A stretch of DNA of 64,000 nucleotides, taken from positions 620,001 to 684,000 of the forward strand of contig NZ_CP031467.1 in the NCBI RefSeq assembly GCF_003368325.1, read 5' to 3'. Under the pieces are notes generated by a model. The model did not search any database. It was not told where the DNA came from and saw only the letters and a list, made by a program, of their open reading frames with translations. This DNA is from Paraburkholderia caffeinilytica (GTDB taxonomy: Bacteria > Pseudomonadota > Gammaproteobacteria > Burkholderiales > Burkholderiaceae). A program made the translations under genes and the position numbers. Below, piece by piece: positions 23,935 through 33,481 of this stretch (position 1 is its first letter; the number at the start of each line of letters is the position of its first letter).

Positions 23935-24678
23935 CTAAACCGGCACCGGCGGCTCTTCGTGCAATACGCCGTCGCGCAAACGCATGATCCGATCGCAACG
24001 TCCGGCCAGTTCCGGATCGTGCGTGACGATCACGAAGCTGGTGTCGAGCGTTTGCGACAGTTCGAGCATCAGGTTGAACACGGTGTCGGCGGTGCCGCCG
24101 TCCAGATTGCCGGTCGGTTCGTCGGCGAGCACGCAAGCAGGCTTGGTGACCAGGGCCCGCGCGATCGCCACACGCTGACGCTCGCCGCCCGACAGTTCGC
24201 CCGGACGATGCTTCGCCCGATGCCCCATGCCGACGCGCTCCAGCACCGCGAGCGCTTCGCGTCGCGCGGCCTCGGTCGTCATGCGGCGAATCCGCAGCGG
24301 CATGGCGACGTTGTCGAGCGCCGTGAATTCCGGCAGCAGATGGTGGAACTGGTACACGAAACCGAGTGCGCGATTGCGCAGGTCGTTGCGTTCGCGCTCG
24401 GAGAGCTTCGTGAACGGCTTGCCCATCACCGAGACATGCCCGGCGCTCGGATCGTCGAGACCGCCGAGCACGTGCAGCAGCGTGCTCTTGCCCGATCCCG
24501 ACGCGCCGACGATCGCCAGCTTTTCGCCGCGCCGCACGCTCAGTTGCGCGTTGTTGAGCACCTGCACATTGAGGCCGCCCTGCACGAACGACTTCGAAAT
24601 GCCGGTTGCTTCCAGCACGTTGGGATGCAGCGCGGTGTCTTCAGAGGCCATGGATAAGCTGGTGGAACGGTCATTCAT
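23935..24678 (-). CDS. lolD: lipoprotein-releasing ABC transporter ATP-binding protein LolD
   Basis: ATPase of the LolCDE complex, which extracts outer-membrane lipoproteins from the inner membrane. Walker [17 protein letters not shown], signature [15 protein letters not shown], Walker [16 protein letters not shown]-loop VTHDPEL. The ATG at 24678 ([10 protein letters not shown]) overlaps the end of lolC by 8 bases. A single permease gene is adjacent rather than separate lolC and lolE, so the transporter is probably a LolFD-like homodimeric-permease type. Confidence 0.94.
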   Translation of the reverse strand: MNDRSTSLSMASEDTALHPNVLEATGISKSFVQGGLNVQVLNNAQLSVRRGEKLAIVGASGSGKSTLLHVLGGLDDPSAGHVSVMGKPFTKLSERERNDLRNRALGFVYQFHHLLPEFTALDNVAMPLRIRRMTTEAARREALAVLERVGMGHRAKHRPGELSGGERQRVAIARALVTKPACVLADEPTGNLDGGTADTVFNLMLELSQTLDTSFVIVTHDPELAGRCDRIMRLRDGVLHEEPPVPV

Positions 24679-25924
24679 AGCGCAGTGCCTCCGCAGGACG
24701 GACCTTCGCACCACGCCAGCTCGGATAAAGCGTTGCCAGCGCCGACATCGCGAACGCGATGATGCCGATCCGCGCCACGTCGGCGGGAATCAGTTCGGAC
24801 GGCAGTTCGCTGATGAAATACACGGACGGCGGCAGGAACTGCACGCCAAGCAGATGTTCGATCATCGGCACGAGCCACGGAATGCTCCACGCAATCAGGC
24901 AGCCGAGCGCGACGCCGGTCGCCGTGCCGATAAAGCCGATCGTCACGCCCTGCACCACGAATATCTTCATGATCGAGCCGGGCTGCGCGCCGAGCGTGCG
25001 CAGAATCGCGATGTCAGCCTGCTTGTTGGTCACCGTCATCACCAGCGACGACACCAGATTGAACGCCGCCACCGCGATGATCAGCGTGAGGATGATGAAC
25101 ATCATGCGTTTTTCGATCTGCACCGCCGAGAACCAGGTCTTGTTCTGCTGGGTCCAGTCGCGAATATACAAATCGCCGGACAGGCTGCGCGCCAGCTGAT
25201 GCGCGACCTCCGGCGCCCGCTGCATGTCGGTCAGACGCAGCCGCACGCCGGTCGGCGCGGGTAGCCGGAACAGCGCTTGTGCGTCCTTGATGTTGATCAG
25301 CGCGAGCGTGCTGTCGTACTCGTAATGCCCCGACTCGAAGATGCCCACCACCGTGAACTGTTTCAGCCGCGGCAGCATGCCGGCGGGCGTGATGGTGCCT
25401 TCGGGCGCGACCAGCGTGATCTTGTCGTTGACCGCCACGCCGAGATTGGTGGCGAGGTCCGCGCCCAGCACGATGCCGAAGTCGCCCGGCACGAGGTCGG
25501 TCAGCTTGCCACCCTTCATTTCCTTGCCGATGTCGGACACTTCAGGCTCGAGCGTCGGTTCGACGCCGCGCAGCGCCACGCCGCTCACAGCGTCCTGGCG
25601 CGTGAGCAGCGCCTGCGCCTCGACATACGGCGCCGCGCCGATCACTTCCTTGTTCTGGCGCGCCTCCTGGGCGGTCAATTGCCAGTTGGGCATCGAGCCG
25701 GTCGGCGAAAAGATTTCGACGTGCGCCAGCACCGACAGCATCCGGTCGCGCACCTCTTTCTGGAAACCGTTCATCACGGACAACACGACGATCAGCGCCG
25801 CGACGCCGAGCGCGATGCCCGACATCGACACGAGCGCGATGAAGGAAATGAAGCCATTACCGGTCGTGCGTTTGCCGGCGCGGGTGTAGCGCCAGCCAAT
25901 CTGCCATTCGTAGGGAAATTTCAA
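24671..25924 (-). CDS. lolC: lipoprotein-releasing ABC transporter permease (LolC/LolE family)
   Basis: 417 residues if started at TTG 25924 ([16 protein letters not shown]), which has AAAAGGA upstream and fits the family's usual length and N-terminus; ATG starts further up give implausible extensions. One N-terminal membrane helix ([20 protein letters not shown]), a large periplasmic MacB-like domain and three C-terminal helices are visible. FtsX-type fold. It is translationally coupled to lolD. No second permease gene is nearby. Confidence 0.93.
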   Translation of the reverse strand: MKFPYEWQIGWRYTRAGKRTTGNGFISFIALVSMSGIALGVAALIVVLSVMNGFQKEVRDRMLSVLAHVEIFSPTGSMPNWQLTAQEARQNKEVIGAAPYVEAQALLTRQDAVSGVALRGVEPTLEPEVSDIGKEMKGGKLTDLVPGDFGIVLGADLATNLGVAVNDKITLVAPEGTITPAGMLPRLKQFTVVGIFESGHYEYDSTLALINIKDAQALFRLPAPTGVRLRLTDMQRAPEVAHQLARSLSGDLYIRDWTQQNKTWFSAVQIEKRMMFIILTLIIAVAAFNLVSSLVMTVTNKQADIAILRTLGAQPGSIMKIFVVQGVTIGFIGTATGVALGCLIAWSIPWLVPMIEHLLGVQFLPPSVYFISELPSELIPADVARIGIIAFAMSALATLYPSWRGAKVRPAEALRYE

Positions 25925-26360
25925 GCGAATCCTTTTCTGCGTTCTTCGTCTGCTCGTTGGCCTTTTGCTGCGCATGGCGCAGCTTGCGGCTACCGCACCT
26001 GTCATGCGGCCTGAGCGCCGTGATCGTTGGTGTCGCGGCAACCCGGATGGTTCCGGTATGACGTTCCGATGCGCTCCGAGGCGCTCCTGTTCTCCAGGCA
26101 CCCCGAGCGTCACCGAAGCCGTCGCTCCGTCCTCGCCGCCACTGCCGTCAATCAAGCGCGAAGTTTGCCATACAATGCCGCGAACCCGCGCAAAGGCCTT
26201 GCACGCGGGGCTCCCGACAGACGCACTGGCCCGGCGGCGGCGTTGGGCGATGGGTCACGCGAAGAAGGCAAACCGCCTGCCGGCGGCGCTGGGCGGCGGG
26301 GCTCGAGGCGGTGCCGGAATCCGCCGATATGGTCTGAATACTCGCACTCTTTGCCCTACA
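25925..26360. other. 436-bp divergent gap between lolC and the rpfE-like gene
   Basis: I see no gene. The frame of the rpfE-like gene stays open back to 25965, but that part codes for Arg/Pro-rich sequence with no family likeness. Two TACAATG strings occur on the plus strand, at about 26171 and at 26357; the second directly precedes the gene start and may be its -10 box. Confidence 0.45.
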
Positions 26361-27626
26361 ATGCGCAGCATCATGCACGCCAACCGTCTTCATCTTCTCC
26401 TGCCCTTCGCGCTGCCCTCCGCAGCGGATGCCTCCACCGCCCTGCACGACATCCAGAGTCCGGCCCTCGACCGGCTGATTGCCCGCGCGACGCTGGTCGA
26501 ACGGGTGGTCGGCGAGGATTTTCAGCGCACGCTGCCGCACGAGCGCTGGGTGGCGCGCCAGTTCGGCGCGCTGCCGGGCGGCAAGGCAGCCGCCGACGAA
26601 GCCCCGCTCGCGCCGTACATGCTGCGCGCCGACGGCGGCGAACCCGGCAGCGCCACGTGGGCCTGCGTGCAACCGGTGCACGTGCGCATCGCGCACGACC
26701 ATCTGGTGCTGATCGATCCGGCCTCGCTCGAACTGTCCGACGACGAAGCCAGCGTGCTGCTGGCGGTCGCCCGGCCGCTGATCGAGGAACTCGGCGTGCG
26801 TATCGAAGCGCCGAAGCCCGCGCGCTGGTATTTGTCGGGCGACGGTTTCGGCACGCTGGCAGGCGCATCGCCCTTGCGCGCAAGCGGTCGCAACATCGAA
26901 ATCTGGCTGCCACACGAGGCCCATTCCGGCGACCGGTCACGCGCCTGGATGAAGCTGCAGAACGAAGTGCAGATGGCGTGGTTCGAACATCCCGTCAATG
27001 AAGCGCGGGAGGCGCGTGGGCTACCGGCCGTCAACTCGATCTGGTTTCACGCCCAGGGCGCAGCGCAGCCGGTCAGGAGTCCGTTCGCGCGGGTGTTCTC
27101 CGACGCGGCGGCCACGCGTGGCCTCGCCATGACGGCGGGTGTCGAAGTGGGCGCGCCACCGGCATCCTTCGCGGCACTCATGGCGGCGCGCGCCGCGGCC
27201 GGTGTTTCAGGCAACGGTTCGGGGCACATGCCTGGCGGCGCGTCCGCAATCGCAATCGCAATCGCGAGCGCTGGTGCTGGTGCTGGTGCTGGTGCTGGTG
27301 CTGGTGCTGGTGCTGGTGCTGGTGCTGGTGCTGGTGCTGGTGCTGGTGCCAACGCTAATGCCAATGCCAGTGGCGCCACGCTGGTCGAACTCGATCCCTT
27401 CTCCGCACCCTACATCGAGCAGGACTGGGCGCGCTGGAACGACGCCTTCGCCGCCTTGCAAACCGACTGGTTCGAGCCCGCACTAGTAGCGCTGCAATCC
27501 GGTCAGTTAAACGAACTCGCCCTGACGCTGTGCGGCGACACCGGCTCGGTGACGCTCACGGTCACGCGCGGCGACCTGCGCAAAATCTGGCGACGGCGCG
27601 TGTTCGCCTCGCTGTTTATCGAATGA
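26361..27626 (+). CDS. RpfE-like regulatory protein of unknown biochemical function
   Basis: About 421 residues from ATG 26361 (MRSIMHANRLHLLL; ATG 26373 is equally possible). The N-terminal half (LPFALPSAADASTALHDI, ARATLVERVVGED) and C-terminal TGSVTLTVTRGDLRKIWRR resemble the proteins annotated as RpfE-type regulators or, loosely, as phosphoglycerate mutase in Burkholderia. I base that on memory of the family, not on a search. The neighbours recJ, prfB and lysS match the surroundings of rpfE in Xanthomonas. Residues 296-337 are a low-complexity run (Ile-Ala, Ala-Gly x13, Asn-Ala) encoded by hexanucleotide repeats. Function unknown. Confidence 0.7.
   Translation: MRSIMHANRLHLLLPFALPSAADASTALHDIQSPALDRLIARATLVERVVGEDFQRTLPHERWVARQFGALPGGKAAADEAPLAPYMLRADGGEPGSATWACVQPVHVRIAHDHLVLIDPASLELSDDEASVLLAVARPLIEELGVRIEAPKPARWYLSGDGFGTLAGASPLRASGRNIEIWLPHEAHSGDRSRAWMKLQNEVQMAWFEHPVNEAREARGLPAVNSIWFHAQGAAQPVRSPFARVFSDAAATRGLAMTAGVEVGAPPASFAALMAARAAAGVSGNGSGHMPGGASAIAIAIASAGAGAGAGAGAGAGAGAGAGAGAGAGANANANASGATLVELDPFSAPYIEQDWARWNDAFAALQTDWFEPALVALQSGQLNELALTLCGDTGSVTLTVTRGDLRKIWRRRVFASLFIE
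27246..27372 (+). repeat. in-frame hexanucleotide microsatellite, (GCTGGT)x13 core
   Basis: Perfect GCTGGT repeated 13 times at 27270-27347 (Ala-Gly x13). It is preceded by GCAATC x3 (27246-27263) and followed by an Ala-Asn stretch of related hexamers. The six-base period means slippage changes protein length without breaking the frame. It lies inside the rpfE-like gene at residues 304-329, between its conserved ends. Confidence 0.95.
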
Positions 27627-27666
27627 CTCTTCGAATGACCCTTCGAATGATCCACGGCCTTTCCGA

Positions 27667-29373
27667 ATGACTCGAATCGTTACGCGCGCCTCGTCACCCG
27701 TCGACGCCGAAGTCCTCACCCGCCACGGCCTGCATCCGGTGCTCGCACGCCTGTACGCCGCGCGCGGCGTGTGCATGCCCGACGAAATCGAAACCGGTCT
27801 GGCGCGGCTCGTGCCGCCCGCCGGGCTCAAATGCTGCGAAGACGCCGCCGTGCTGCTCGCCGATGCCATCGAGCGCAAGCGCCGCATGCTGGTGGTCGCC
27901 GACTACGACTGCGACGGCGCCACCGCCTGCGCGGTCGCGGTGCGCGGCCTGCGCATGTTCGGCGGCCAGATCGACTACCTGGTGCCGAACCGCTTCGAGT
28001 ACGGCTATGGCCTCACGCCCGAGATCGTCGCGCTGGCCGCCCGCAGCGCGTCGGGCAAGCCGGAACTGCTGATTACGGTCGATAACGGCATCGCCAGCGT
28101 CGAGGGCGTGGAAGCGGCCAATGCGCTCGGCATCGACGTGCTGGTCACCGATCATCACCTCCCCGGCGACGAACTCCCGGCGGCACGCGCGATCGTCAAT
28201 CCGAACCAGCCGGGCTGTACGTTCCCGAGCAAGTGCATGGCGGGTGTCGGCGTGATGTTTTATGTGCTGCTGGCATTGCGCGCGGAATTGCGCCGCCGCG
28301 GCGCCTTCAGCGACGACGTCCCCGAGCCGCGCCTGGACGGCTTGCTCGATCTGGTCGCGCTCGGCACGGTGGCCGACGTGGTCAAACTCGACGGCAACAA
28401 CCGCGTGCTGGTCGCGCAAGGTCTGCAGCGGATTCGCAAAGGCAAGATGCAGCCGGGCATCGCCGCCCTCTTTCGGGCGGCCGCACGCGACGCCCGCAGC
28501 GCGTCGGGCTTCGACCTCGGCTTCGCGCTCGGGCCGCGCCTGAACGCGGCCGGCCGCCTGTCGGACATGTCGCTCGGCATCGAGTGCCTGACCACCGACG
28601 ACATCGGCCGCGCCTGGGACCTCGCGCAGCAGCTCGACACGATGAACCGCGAGCGCCGCGAAATCGAAGCCGGCATGCAGCAGCAGGCGCTCGAAGACCT
28701 CTCCGCGATCAATCCTGAGGGCGCGACCACCATCACGCTGTTCAATCCGAGCTGGCACCAGGGCGTAATCGGCATCGTCGCCGGCCGGTTGAAGGAAAAA
28801 TTCCACCGGCCGTCGTTCACGTTCGCGCTCGCCGACGACAGCGGCCAGCTCGTCAAAGGCTCGGGCCGTTCGATCTCGGGCTTCCATCTGCGGGACGCGC
28901 TCGATCTGATCTCGAAGCGCGAGCCGGGGCTGATCGTCAAATTCGGCGGCCACGCGATGGCCGCGGGCCTCACGATCGCCGCCGCCGACGTGCCTCGCTT
29001 CACCGCCGCGTTCGAAGCGGTCGGCCGCGAATGGCTCTCCGAAGAAGCGCTCTCGCGCACGGTCGAAACCGACGGTGAACTCGAGGACGCCTATTTCACG
29101 CCGCAATTCGTCGAAATGCTCGACGCCGCCGTCTGGGGCCAGGGCTTTCCGGCACCGGTGTTTTCCGGGGAATTCGACATCGCCTCGCAGGCGCTGGTGA
29201 AGGACAAGCATCTGAAACTGCAACTGGTGCGCGGCCGCCAGCGCTTCAACGCGATCTGGTTCAATCACACCGACACGCTGCCCGCGCGCACCACCGTTGC
29301 ATATCGGTTGGCCAGCGACACCTGGAACGGCGTGTCGCGAGTGCAATTGATCGTCGAGCACGCGGCGAGCTGA
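27667..29373 (+). CDS. recJ: single-stranded-DNA-specific exonuclease RecJ
   Basis: 5'-3' exonuclease for recombination and mismatch repair. 568 residues: DHH-family motifs VADYDCDGATACAVA and LVTDHHLPGDE, then LDLVALGTVADVV and GPRLNAAGRLSDMS. The DHHA1 domain has the FGGHAMAAGLTI signature, and an OB-fold C-terminus follows. It starts 40 bp after the rpfE-like stop, so they are probably cotranscribed. prfB follows in the same direction. Confidence 0.97.
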   Translation: MTRIVTRASSPVDAEVLTRHGLHPVLARLYAARGVCMPDEIETGLARLVPPAGLKCCEDAAVLLADAIERKRRMLVVADYDCDGATACAVAVRGLRMFGGQIDYLVPNRFEYGYGLTPEIVALAARSASGKPELLITVDNGIASVEGVEAANALGIDVLVTDHHLPGDELPAARAIVNPNQPGCTFPSKCMAGVGVMFYVLLALRAELRRRGAFSDDVPEPRLDGLLDLVALGTVADVVKLDGNNRVLVAQGLQRIRKGKMQPGIAALFRAAARDARSASGFDLGFALGPRLNAAGRLSDMSLGIECLTTDDIGRAWDLAQQLDTMNRERREIEAGMQQQALEDLSAINPEGATTITLFNPSWHQGVIGIVAGRLKEKFHRPSFTFALADDSGQLVKGSGRSISGFHLRDALDLISKREPGLIVKFGGHAMAAGLTIAAADVPRFTAAFEAVGREWLSEEALSRTVETDGELEDAYFTPQFVEMLDAAVWGQGFPAPVFSGEFDIASQALVKDKHLKLQLVRGRQRFNAIWFNHTDTLPARTTVAYRLASDTWNGVSRVQLIVEHAAS

Positions 29374-29445
29374 AAATCACCGCAAAATCAATCCCAAACC
29401 CGCACCGGATCGCTCAAGAGCCTCCGGCGCGGCGTGCCGATCGGC

Positions 29446-29451
29446 TATAAT
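29446..29451 (+). promoter_or_regulatory. putative -10 box for prfB-lysS
   Basis: Perfect TATAAT 33 bp ahead of the prfB ATG. No good -35 hexamer at 16-18 bp, so the assignment rests on the -10 box and the position in the recJ-prfB gap. Confidence 0.4.
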
Positions 29452-29483
29452 TTCCCCTTTTTACGAAGCTATAAAAGATCGAC

Positions 29484-30588
29484 ATGGAAGCGGAACGTCT
29501 CAACGCGATCGAAGCCTCTCTGGCGGACCTGCGCACGCGCGCGGACTCGCTACGGGGGTATCTTTGACTACGACGACAAGGCATTACGTCTGATCGAAGT
29601 CAACCGGGAACTCGAAGACCCGGACGTCTGGAACGACTCGAAGCACGCCCAGGCCCTCGGCCGGGAAAAGAAGCTGCTCGACGACACCGTCGGCAAACTC
29701 ACGTCGCTCGATAACGACCTGCGCGACGCGCAGGACCTGTTCGACATGGCCCGCGAAGAAGATGACGAAGAAACCCTTCTCGCCTGCGAATCGGACGCGC
29801 AAGGCATCGAACAACGCGTCGCCGACATGGAATTTCGCCGGATGTTCGCGAATCCGGCCGACCCGAACAACGCCTTTCTCGACATCCAGGCCGGCGCCGG
29901 CGGCACCGAAGCGTGCGACTGGGCGTCCATGCTGCTGCGCCAGTACCTGCGCTACTGCGAGCGCAAGGGCTTCAAGACCGAAGTGCTGGAACAGACCGAC
30001 GGCGACGTCGCGGGCATCAAGAACGCCACGATCAAGATCGAAGGCGAATATGCGTACGGCTTCTTGCGCACCGAAACCGGCGTGCACCGCCTCGTGCGCA
30101 AGTCGCCGTTCGATTCGTCGGGCGGCCGTCACACGTCGTTCTCGTCGGTGTTCGTGTATCCGGAAATCGACGATTCGATCGAAGTCGACATCAATCCGGC
30201 CGATCTGCGCATCGACACGTACCGCGCGTCCGGCGCGGGCGGTCAGCACATCAACAAGACCGATTCGGCCGTGCGTATCACGCACATGCCGTCGGGCATC
30301 GTCGTGCAGTGCCAGAACGACCGTTCGCAGCACCGCAACCGCGCCGAAGCCATGGCCATGCTGAAATCGCGCCTGTATGAAGCGGAAATCCGCAAGCGTC
30401 AGGAAGAGCAGGACAAGCTCGAAGCCGGCAAGACCGATGTGGGCTGGGGTCACCAGATCCGCTCGTACGTGCTGGATAACAGCCGTATCAAGGATCTGCG
30501 CACCAACGTCGAAATCAGCAATACCAAGAGCGTGCTCGACGGCGACCTCGATCCGTTCATCAGCGCCAGCCTGAAACAAGGCGTCTAA
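29484..30588 (+). CDS. prfB: peptide chain release factor 2, expressed by programmed +1 frameshift
   Basis: RF2 recognises UAA and UGA and releases the nascent chain. The ATG at 29484 opens [20 protein letters not shown] and meets an in-frame TGA at codon 28 (29565-29567). A +1 slip on CTT continues as [16 protein letters not shown] to the stop at 30588. The peptidyl-release motif is [14 protein letters not shown]2 thus limits its own synthesis by reading its own UGA. lysS follows after 150 bp, as in many proteobacteria. Confidence 0.97.
29553..29568 (+). promoter_or_regulatory. RF2 programmed +1 frameshift site
   Basis: CGG GGG TAT CTT TGA C: the purine-rich GGGGG acts as an internal Shine-Dalgarno three bases before the CTT slippery codon, followed by the poorly terminating UGAC. 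From GGGGG on, this is identical to the E. coli site. Confidence 0.97.
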
Positions 30589-30740
30589 GCGCAACCGGCG
30601 CGACATGCCTAGCATCGCCGCGCCGGATCTTGCCGTGCCTCGCCGTATTTCGCCATATTTTTTCACCGCCTGAGGTTTTTTACTGACTGGCCACCCGCAT
30701 GCGGACCCTTCGGGTGCGGGCCACCGAATACCAAACCATC

Positions 30741-32282
30741 ATGACCGAACCGACCCAGCCGAATGCGGCCCAGCAGAATGTCGCGCCCGAGGTGGACGAC
30801 AACAAGATCATGGCCGAACGCCGCGAAAAGCTGCGCGAACTGCGTGAGCAAGGCGTCGCCTATCCGAACGATTTCCGCCCCACGCATCACGCCGACGCTC
30901 TGCAAACGCAGTACGCCGAGACCGACAAGGACGCACTCGAAGCCAACCCGCTCGAAGTCGCGATCGCCGGCCGCATGATGCTCAAGCGCGTGATGGGCAA
31001 GGCAAGCTTTGCGACCGTGCGCGACGGTTCAGGTCAGATCCAGTTCTTCATCACGCCCGCCGACGTCGGTCAGGAAACGTACGACGCGTTCAAGAAGTGG
31101 GACATGGGCGACATCGTCGCGGCGCGCGGCGTGCTGTTCCGCACCAACAAGGGCGAACTCTCGGTGCGTTGCACCGAACTGCGTTTGCTGTCGAAGTCGC
31201 TGCGTCCGCTGCCGGACAAGTTCCATGGTCTCGCCGACCAGGAAATGAAGTACCGCCAACGCTACGTCGACCTGATCGTCACGCCGGAAACGCGCAAGAC
31301 CTTCGTCGCGCGTACCAGGGCGATTTCGTCGATCCGCAAGTTCATGGCGGATGCCGACTTCATGGAAGTCGAAACGCCAATGCTGCACCCGATTCCGGGC
31401 GGCGCGGCGGCCAAGCCGTTCACCACGCACCACAACGCGCTCGACATGCAGATGTTCCTGCGCATCGCGCCGGAACTGTATTTGAAGCGCCTCGTGGTCG
31501 GCGGCTTCGAACGTGTATTCGAGATCAACCGTAATTTCCGCAATGAGGGCGTGTCGGTGCGCCACAATCCGGAATTCACGATGATCGAGTTCTACGCGGC
31601 ATACACCGATTACAAGTGGATCATGGACTTCACCGAGCAGTTGATCCGCCAGGCGGCGATCGACGCATTGGGTACCGCCACGATCACCTATCAGGGTCGT
31701 GAACTCGATCTGGCCACGCCCTTCCATCGCCTGACGATCAACCAGGCGATCCAGAAGTACGCGCCGCAATACTCGGACGCGCAACTTGGCGACGACGCAT
31801 TCCTGCGCACGGAATTGAAGAAGTTCGGCGTCGACGCCTCGCAGCCGCAGTTCCTGAACGCCGGCGTGGGCGCCTTGCAACTGGCGCTGTTCGAGGAAAC
31901 CGCAGAGTCGCAATTGTGGGAGCCGACTTTCATCATCGACTACCCGATCGAAGTGTCGCCGCTTGCGCGCGCGTCGGACAAGTTCAACGGTATCACCGAG
32001 CGTTTCGAGCTGTTCATCACGGGCCGTGAAATCGCCAACGGTTTCTCGGAGCTGAACGATCCGGAAGACCAGGCTGCCCGCTTCAAGAAGCAGGTCGATC
32101 AGAAAGACGCCGGCGACGAAGAAGCGATGTTCTACGACGCGGACTACATCCGCGCGCTGGAATACGGCATGCCGCCGGCCGGCGGTTGCGGCATCGGCAT
32201 CGACCGCCTGGTGATGATGCTGACCGACAGCCCGAGCATTCGTGACGTGATTCTGTTCCCGCATCTGCGCCGCGAAGACTGA
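30741..32282 (+). CDS. lysS: lysyl-tRNA synthetase, class II
   Basis: Charges tRNA-Lys. 513 residues from ATG 30741 ([14 protein letters not shown]). It has an anticodon-binding OB domain and class II motifs: [19 protein letters not shown] (motif 2) and [16 protein letters not shown] (motif 3). It lies downstream of prfB, a widely conserved pair, and is closed by a strong terminator. Confidence 0.98.
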   Translation: MTEPTQPNAAQQNVAPEVDDNKIMAERREKLRELREQGVAYPNDFRPTHHADALQTQYAETDKDALEANPLEVAIAGRMMLKRVMGKASFATVRDGSGQIQFFITPADVGQETYDAFKKWDMGDIVAARGVLFRTNKGELSVRCTELRLLSKSLRPLPDKFHGLADQEMKYRQRYVDLIVTPETRKTFVARTRAISSIRKFMADADFMEVETPMLHPIPGGAAAKPFTTHHNALDMQMFLRIAPELYLKRLVVGGFERVFEINRNFRNEGVSVRHNPEFTMIEFYAAYTDYKWIMDFTEQLIRQAAIDALGTATITYQGRELDLATPFHRLTINQAIQKYAPQYSDAQLGDDAFLRTELKKFGVDASQPQFLNAGVGALQLALFEETAESQLWEPTFIIDYPIEVSPLARASDKFNGITERFELFITGREIANGFSELNDPEDQAARFKKQVDQKDAGDEEAMFYDADYIRALEYGMPPAGGCGIGIDRLVMMLTDSPSIRDVILFPHLRRED

Positions 32283-32303
32283 TCGTTGCGTGGTTTGCAA
32301 GAG

Positions 32304-32336
32304 AAAAAACGCCCGGTTCGATGCCGGGCGTTTTTT
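32304..32336 (+). terminator. Rho-independent terminator after lysS
   Basis: 13-bp stem (AAAAAACGCCCGG / CCGGGCGTTTTTT), 7-base loop, and six T, 21 bp beyond the lysS stop. Confidence 0.95.
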
Positions 32337-32602
32337 CTTGCGGCGCGTGAAAGACGCCGCCAGATTTAATCTGACGGTTTGTAACCATCGGTAAAAGGTG
32401 CGCATCGGCGGACAGGCCATCGTTTTCTCAGCCTGCTGAGGACCCGCAAGAAATCAGGCGCGCCACCGCGCTTCGCGCGGCTTTGACGCGAAGGGGCCGA
32501 GATGATTGCCGGAAAATGGTTACAAATTGAAACCTTCCCGGGATCGATTTACCCGACACTCAGTCTCAATAACAGTCGACTCTGCTCCAGACGGAGGCCA
32601 AT
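32337..32602. other. 266-bp upstream region of the glycine-zipper gene
   Basis: No gene seen. Two arms of an inverted repeat, TTTGTAACC at 32378-32386 and GGTTACAAA at 32518-32526, lie 131 bp apart. The second continues into TTGAAACC, resembling the AC-rich half-sites of OmpR-type regulators. That likeness is suggestive only. Confidence 0.4.
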
Positions 32603-33355
32603 ATGGACAATCCAGATACCAAAACCACGCAACAACGTCGTCTTCACCCGCTCGTCGCGACTGCCGCGGGTGCAGTCATCATCGCCAGCCTCGCCGCGAC
32701 GGCGGCCATCACGGGCCTGTTCCCGAAGGCGTCGAGCAGCGGCGCGCAAACCGATCAGACCCAGGCTGCGCAAGTGACCACCCAGCCGGGCGTGGTCGAT
32801 TCAGCGGCGCCGGCCAATCCGGCAGCTCAACAGGCAGCCGCGCAGGCCGAAGCTCAACAGGCAGCGCAGCAACAGGCGTCTCAACGCGCCCCGGCGCCGA
32901 TGCAGCAGCAACAACAGTACGCTCAACAGCAACAGGCCCAGCCGGCACCTCAGTACGCCCAGCAGCAACAGGCCCAACCGGCGCCTCAGTACGCTCAGCA
33001 ACAACCGTCGCAACCGGCCTACTGCTCGACCTGCGGCACGGTCGAAGGCATCTCGGCGGTCCGTCAGGAAGGCCATGGCACGGGTATCGGTGCGGTCGGC
33101 GGCGCAGTGGCCGGCGGCGTAGTCGGCAACCAGTTCGGCAGCGGCAACGGCCGTACCGCGATGACGGTGCTGGGCGCGCTCGGCGGCGGCCTCGCCGGCA
33201 ACTCGGTTGAAAAGCACCTCCGCAGCACGACGTCCTATTCCGTGCGGGTGCGCATGGAAAACGGCAAGACGCGCTACTTCACGTATCACGAAGCGCCGCC
33301 GTTCCAGCAAGGCCAGCGCGTGCGGGTCGAAAACGGCACGCTCGTAGCAAGCTGA
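32603..33355 (+). CDS. glycine-zipper 2TM (SlyB/Rick-17kDa-like) envelope protein with Gln-rich repeats
   Basis: 250 residues: an N-terminal membrane anchor (LVATAAGAVIIASLAATAA), a long Gln/Ala/Pro linker with repeats, a CSTCG motif, then the glycine-zipper hairpin GAVGGAVAGGVVGNQFG and LGALGGGLAGNSVEK, and a beta-rich end (SYSVRVRMENGKTRYFTY). Proteins of this type sit in the envelope; here the anchor suggests inner membrane with a periplasmic body, though a lipobox is missing. GGAGG precedes the ATG. Role unknown, possibly envelope stress. Confidence 0.85.
   Translation: MDNPDTKTTQQRRLHPLVATAAGAVIIASLAATAAITGLFPKASSSGAQTDQTQAAQVTTQPGVVDSAAPANPAAQQAAAQAEAQQAAQQQASQRAPAPMQQQQQYAQQQQAQPAPQYAQQQQAQPAPQYAQQQPSQPAYCSTCGTVEGISAVRQEGHGTGIGAVGGAVAGGVVGNQFGSGNGRTAMTVLGALGGGLAGNSVEKHLRSTTSYSVRVRMENGKTRYFTYHEAPPFQQGQRVRVENGTLVAS
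32921..33022 (+). repeat. 36-bp coding repeat, about 2.8 copies
   Basis: Encodes two copies of AQQQQAQPAPQY and a degenerate third in the Gln-rich linker of the glycine-zipper protein. Copies one and two differ at only a few third-codon bases, suggesting recent tandem duplication. Confidence 0.85.
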
Positions 33356-33386
33356 CCGCTGACTGCCTGAAGGTTCTCCAGGCGTT

Positions 33387-33419
33387 AAAAAAGGCGATTC
33401 CGATGGAATCGCCTTTTTC
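33387..33419 (+). terminator. bidirectional terminator between glycine-zipper gene and iscX
   Basis: Stem AAAAGGCGATTCC / GGAATCGCCTTTT with A-run and T-run, 32 bp after the glycine-zipper stop. It can serve both that gene and the convergent isc operon end at iscX. Confidence 0.92.
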
Positions 33420-33481
33420 TTTGCCGCGGCCGGAGCGGCATCAATCGCACCCCGCCGCCAGCGGACAAGCCGGCCTTGTGC

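Noticed and set aside
25965..26360. N-terminal extension of the rpfE-like protein
   Set aside because: In frame but Arg/Pro-rich and compositionally random, with no ribosome-binding site; ATG 26361 or 26373 gives a family-like start.
27246..27372. Possible CRISPR or non-coding minisatellite
   Set aside because: Six-base uninterrupted period without spacers, in frame inside a gene; it is a coding microsatellite.
29434..29566. Alternative single-frame start for prfB upstream of the TGA
   Set aside because: This frame would give an unrelated N-terminus; the ATG at 29484 plus the canonical frameshift gives the true RF2 start.
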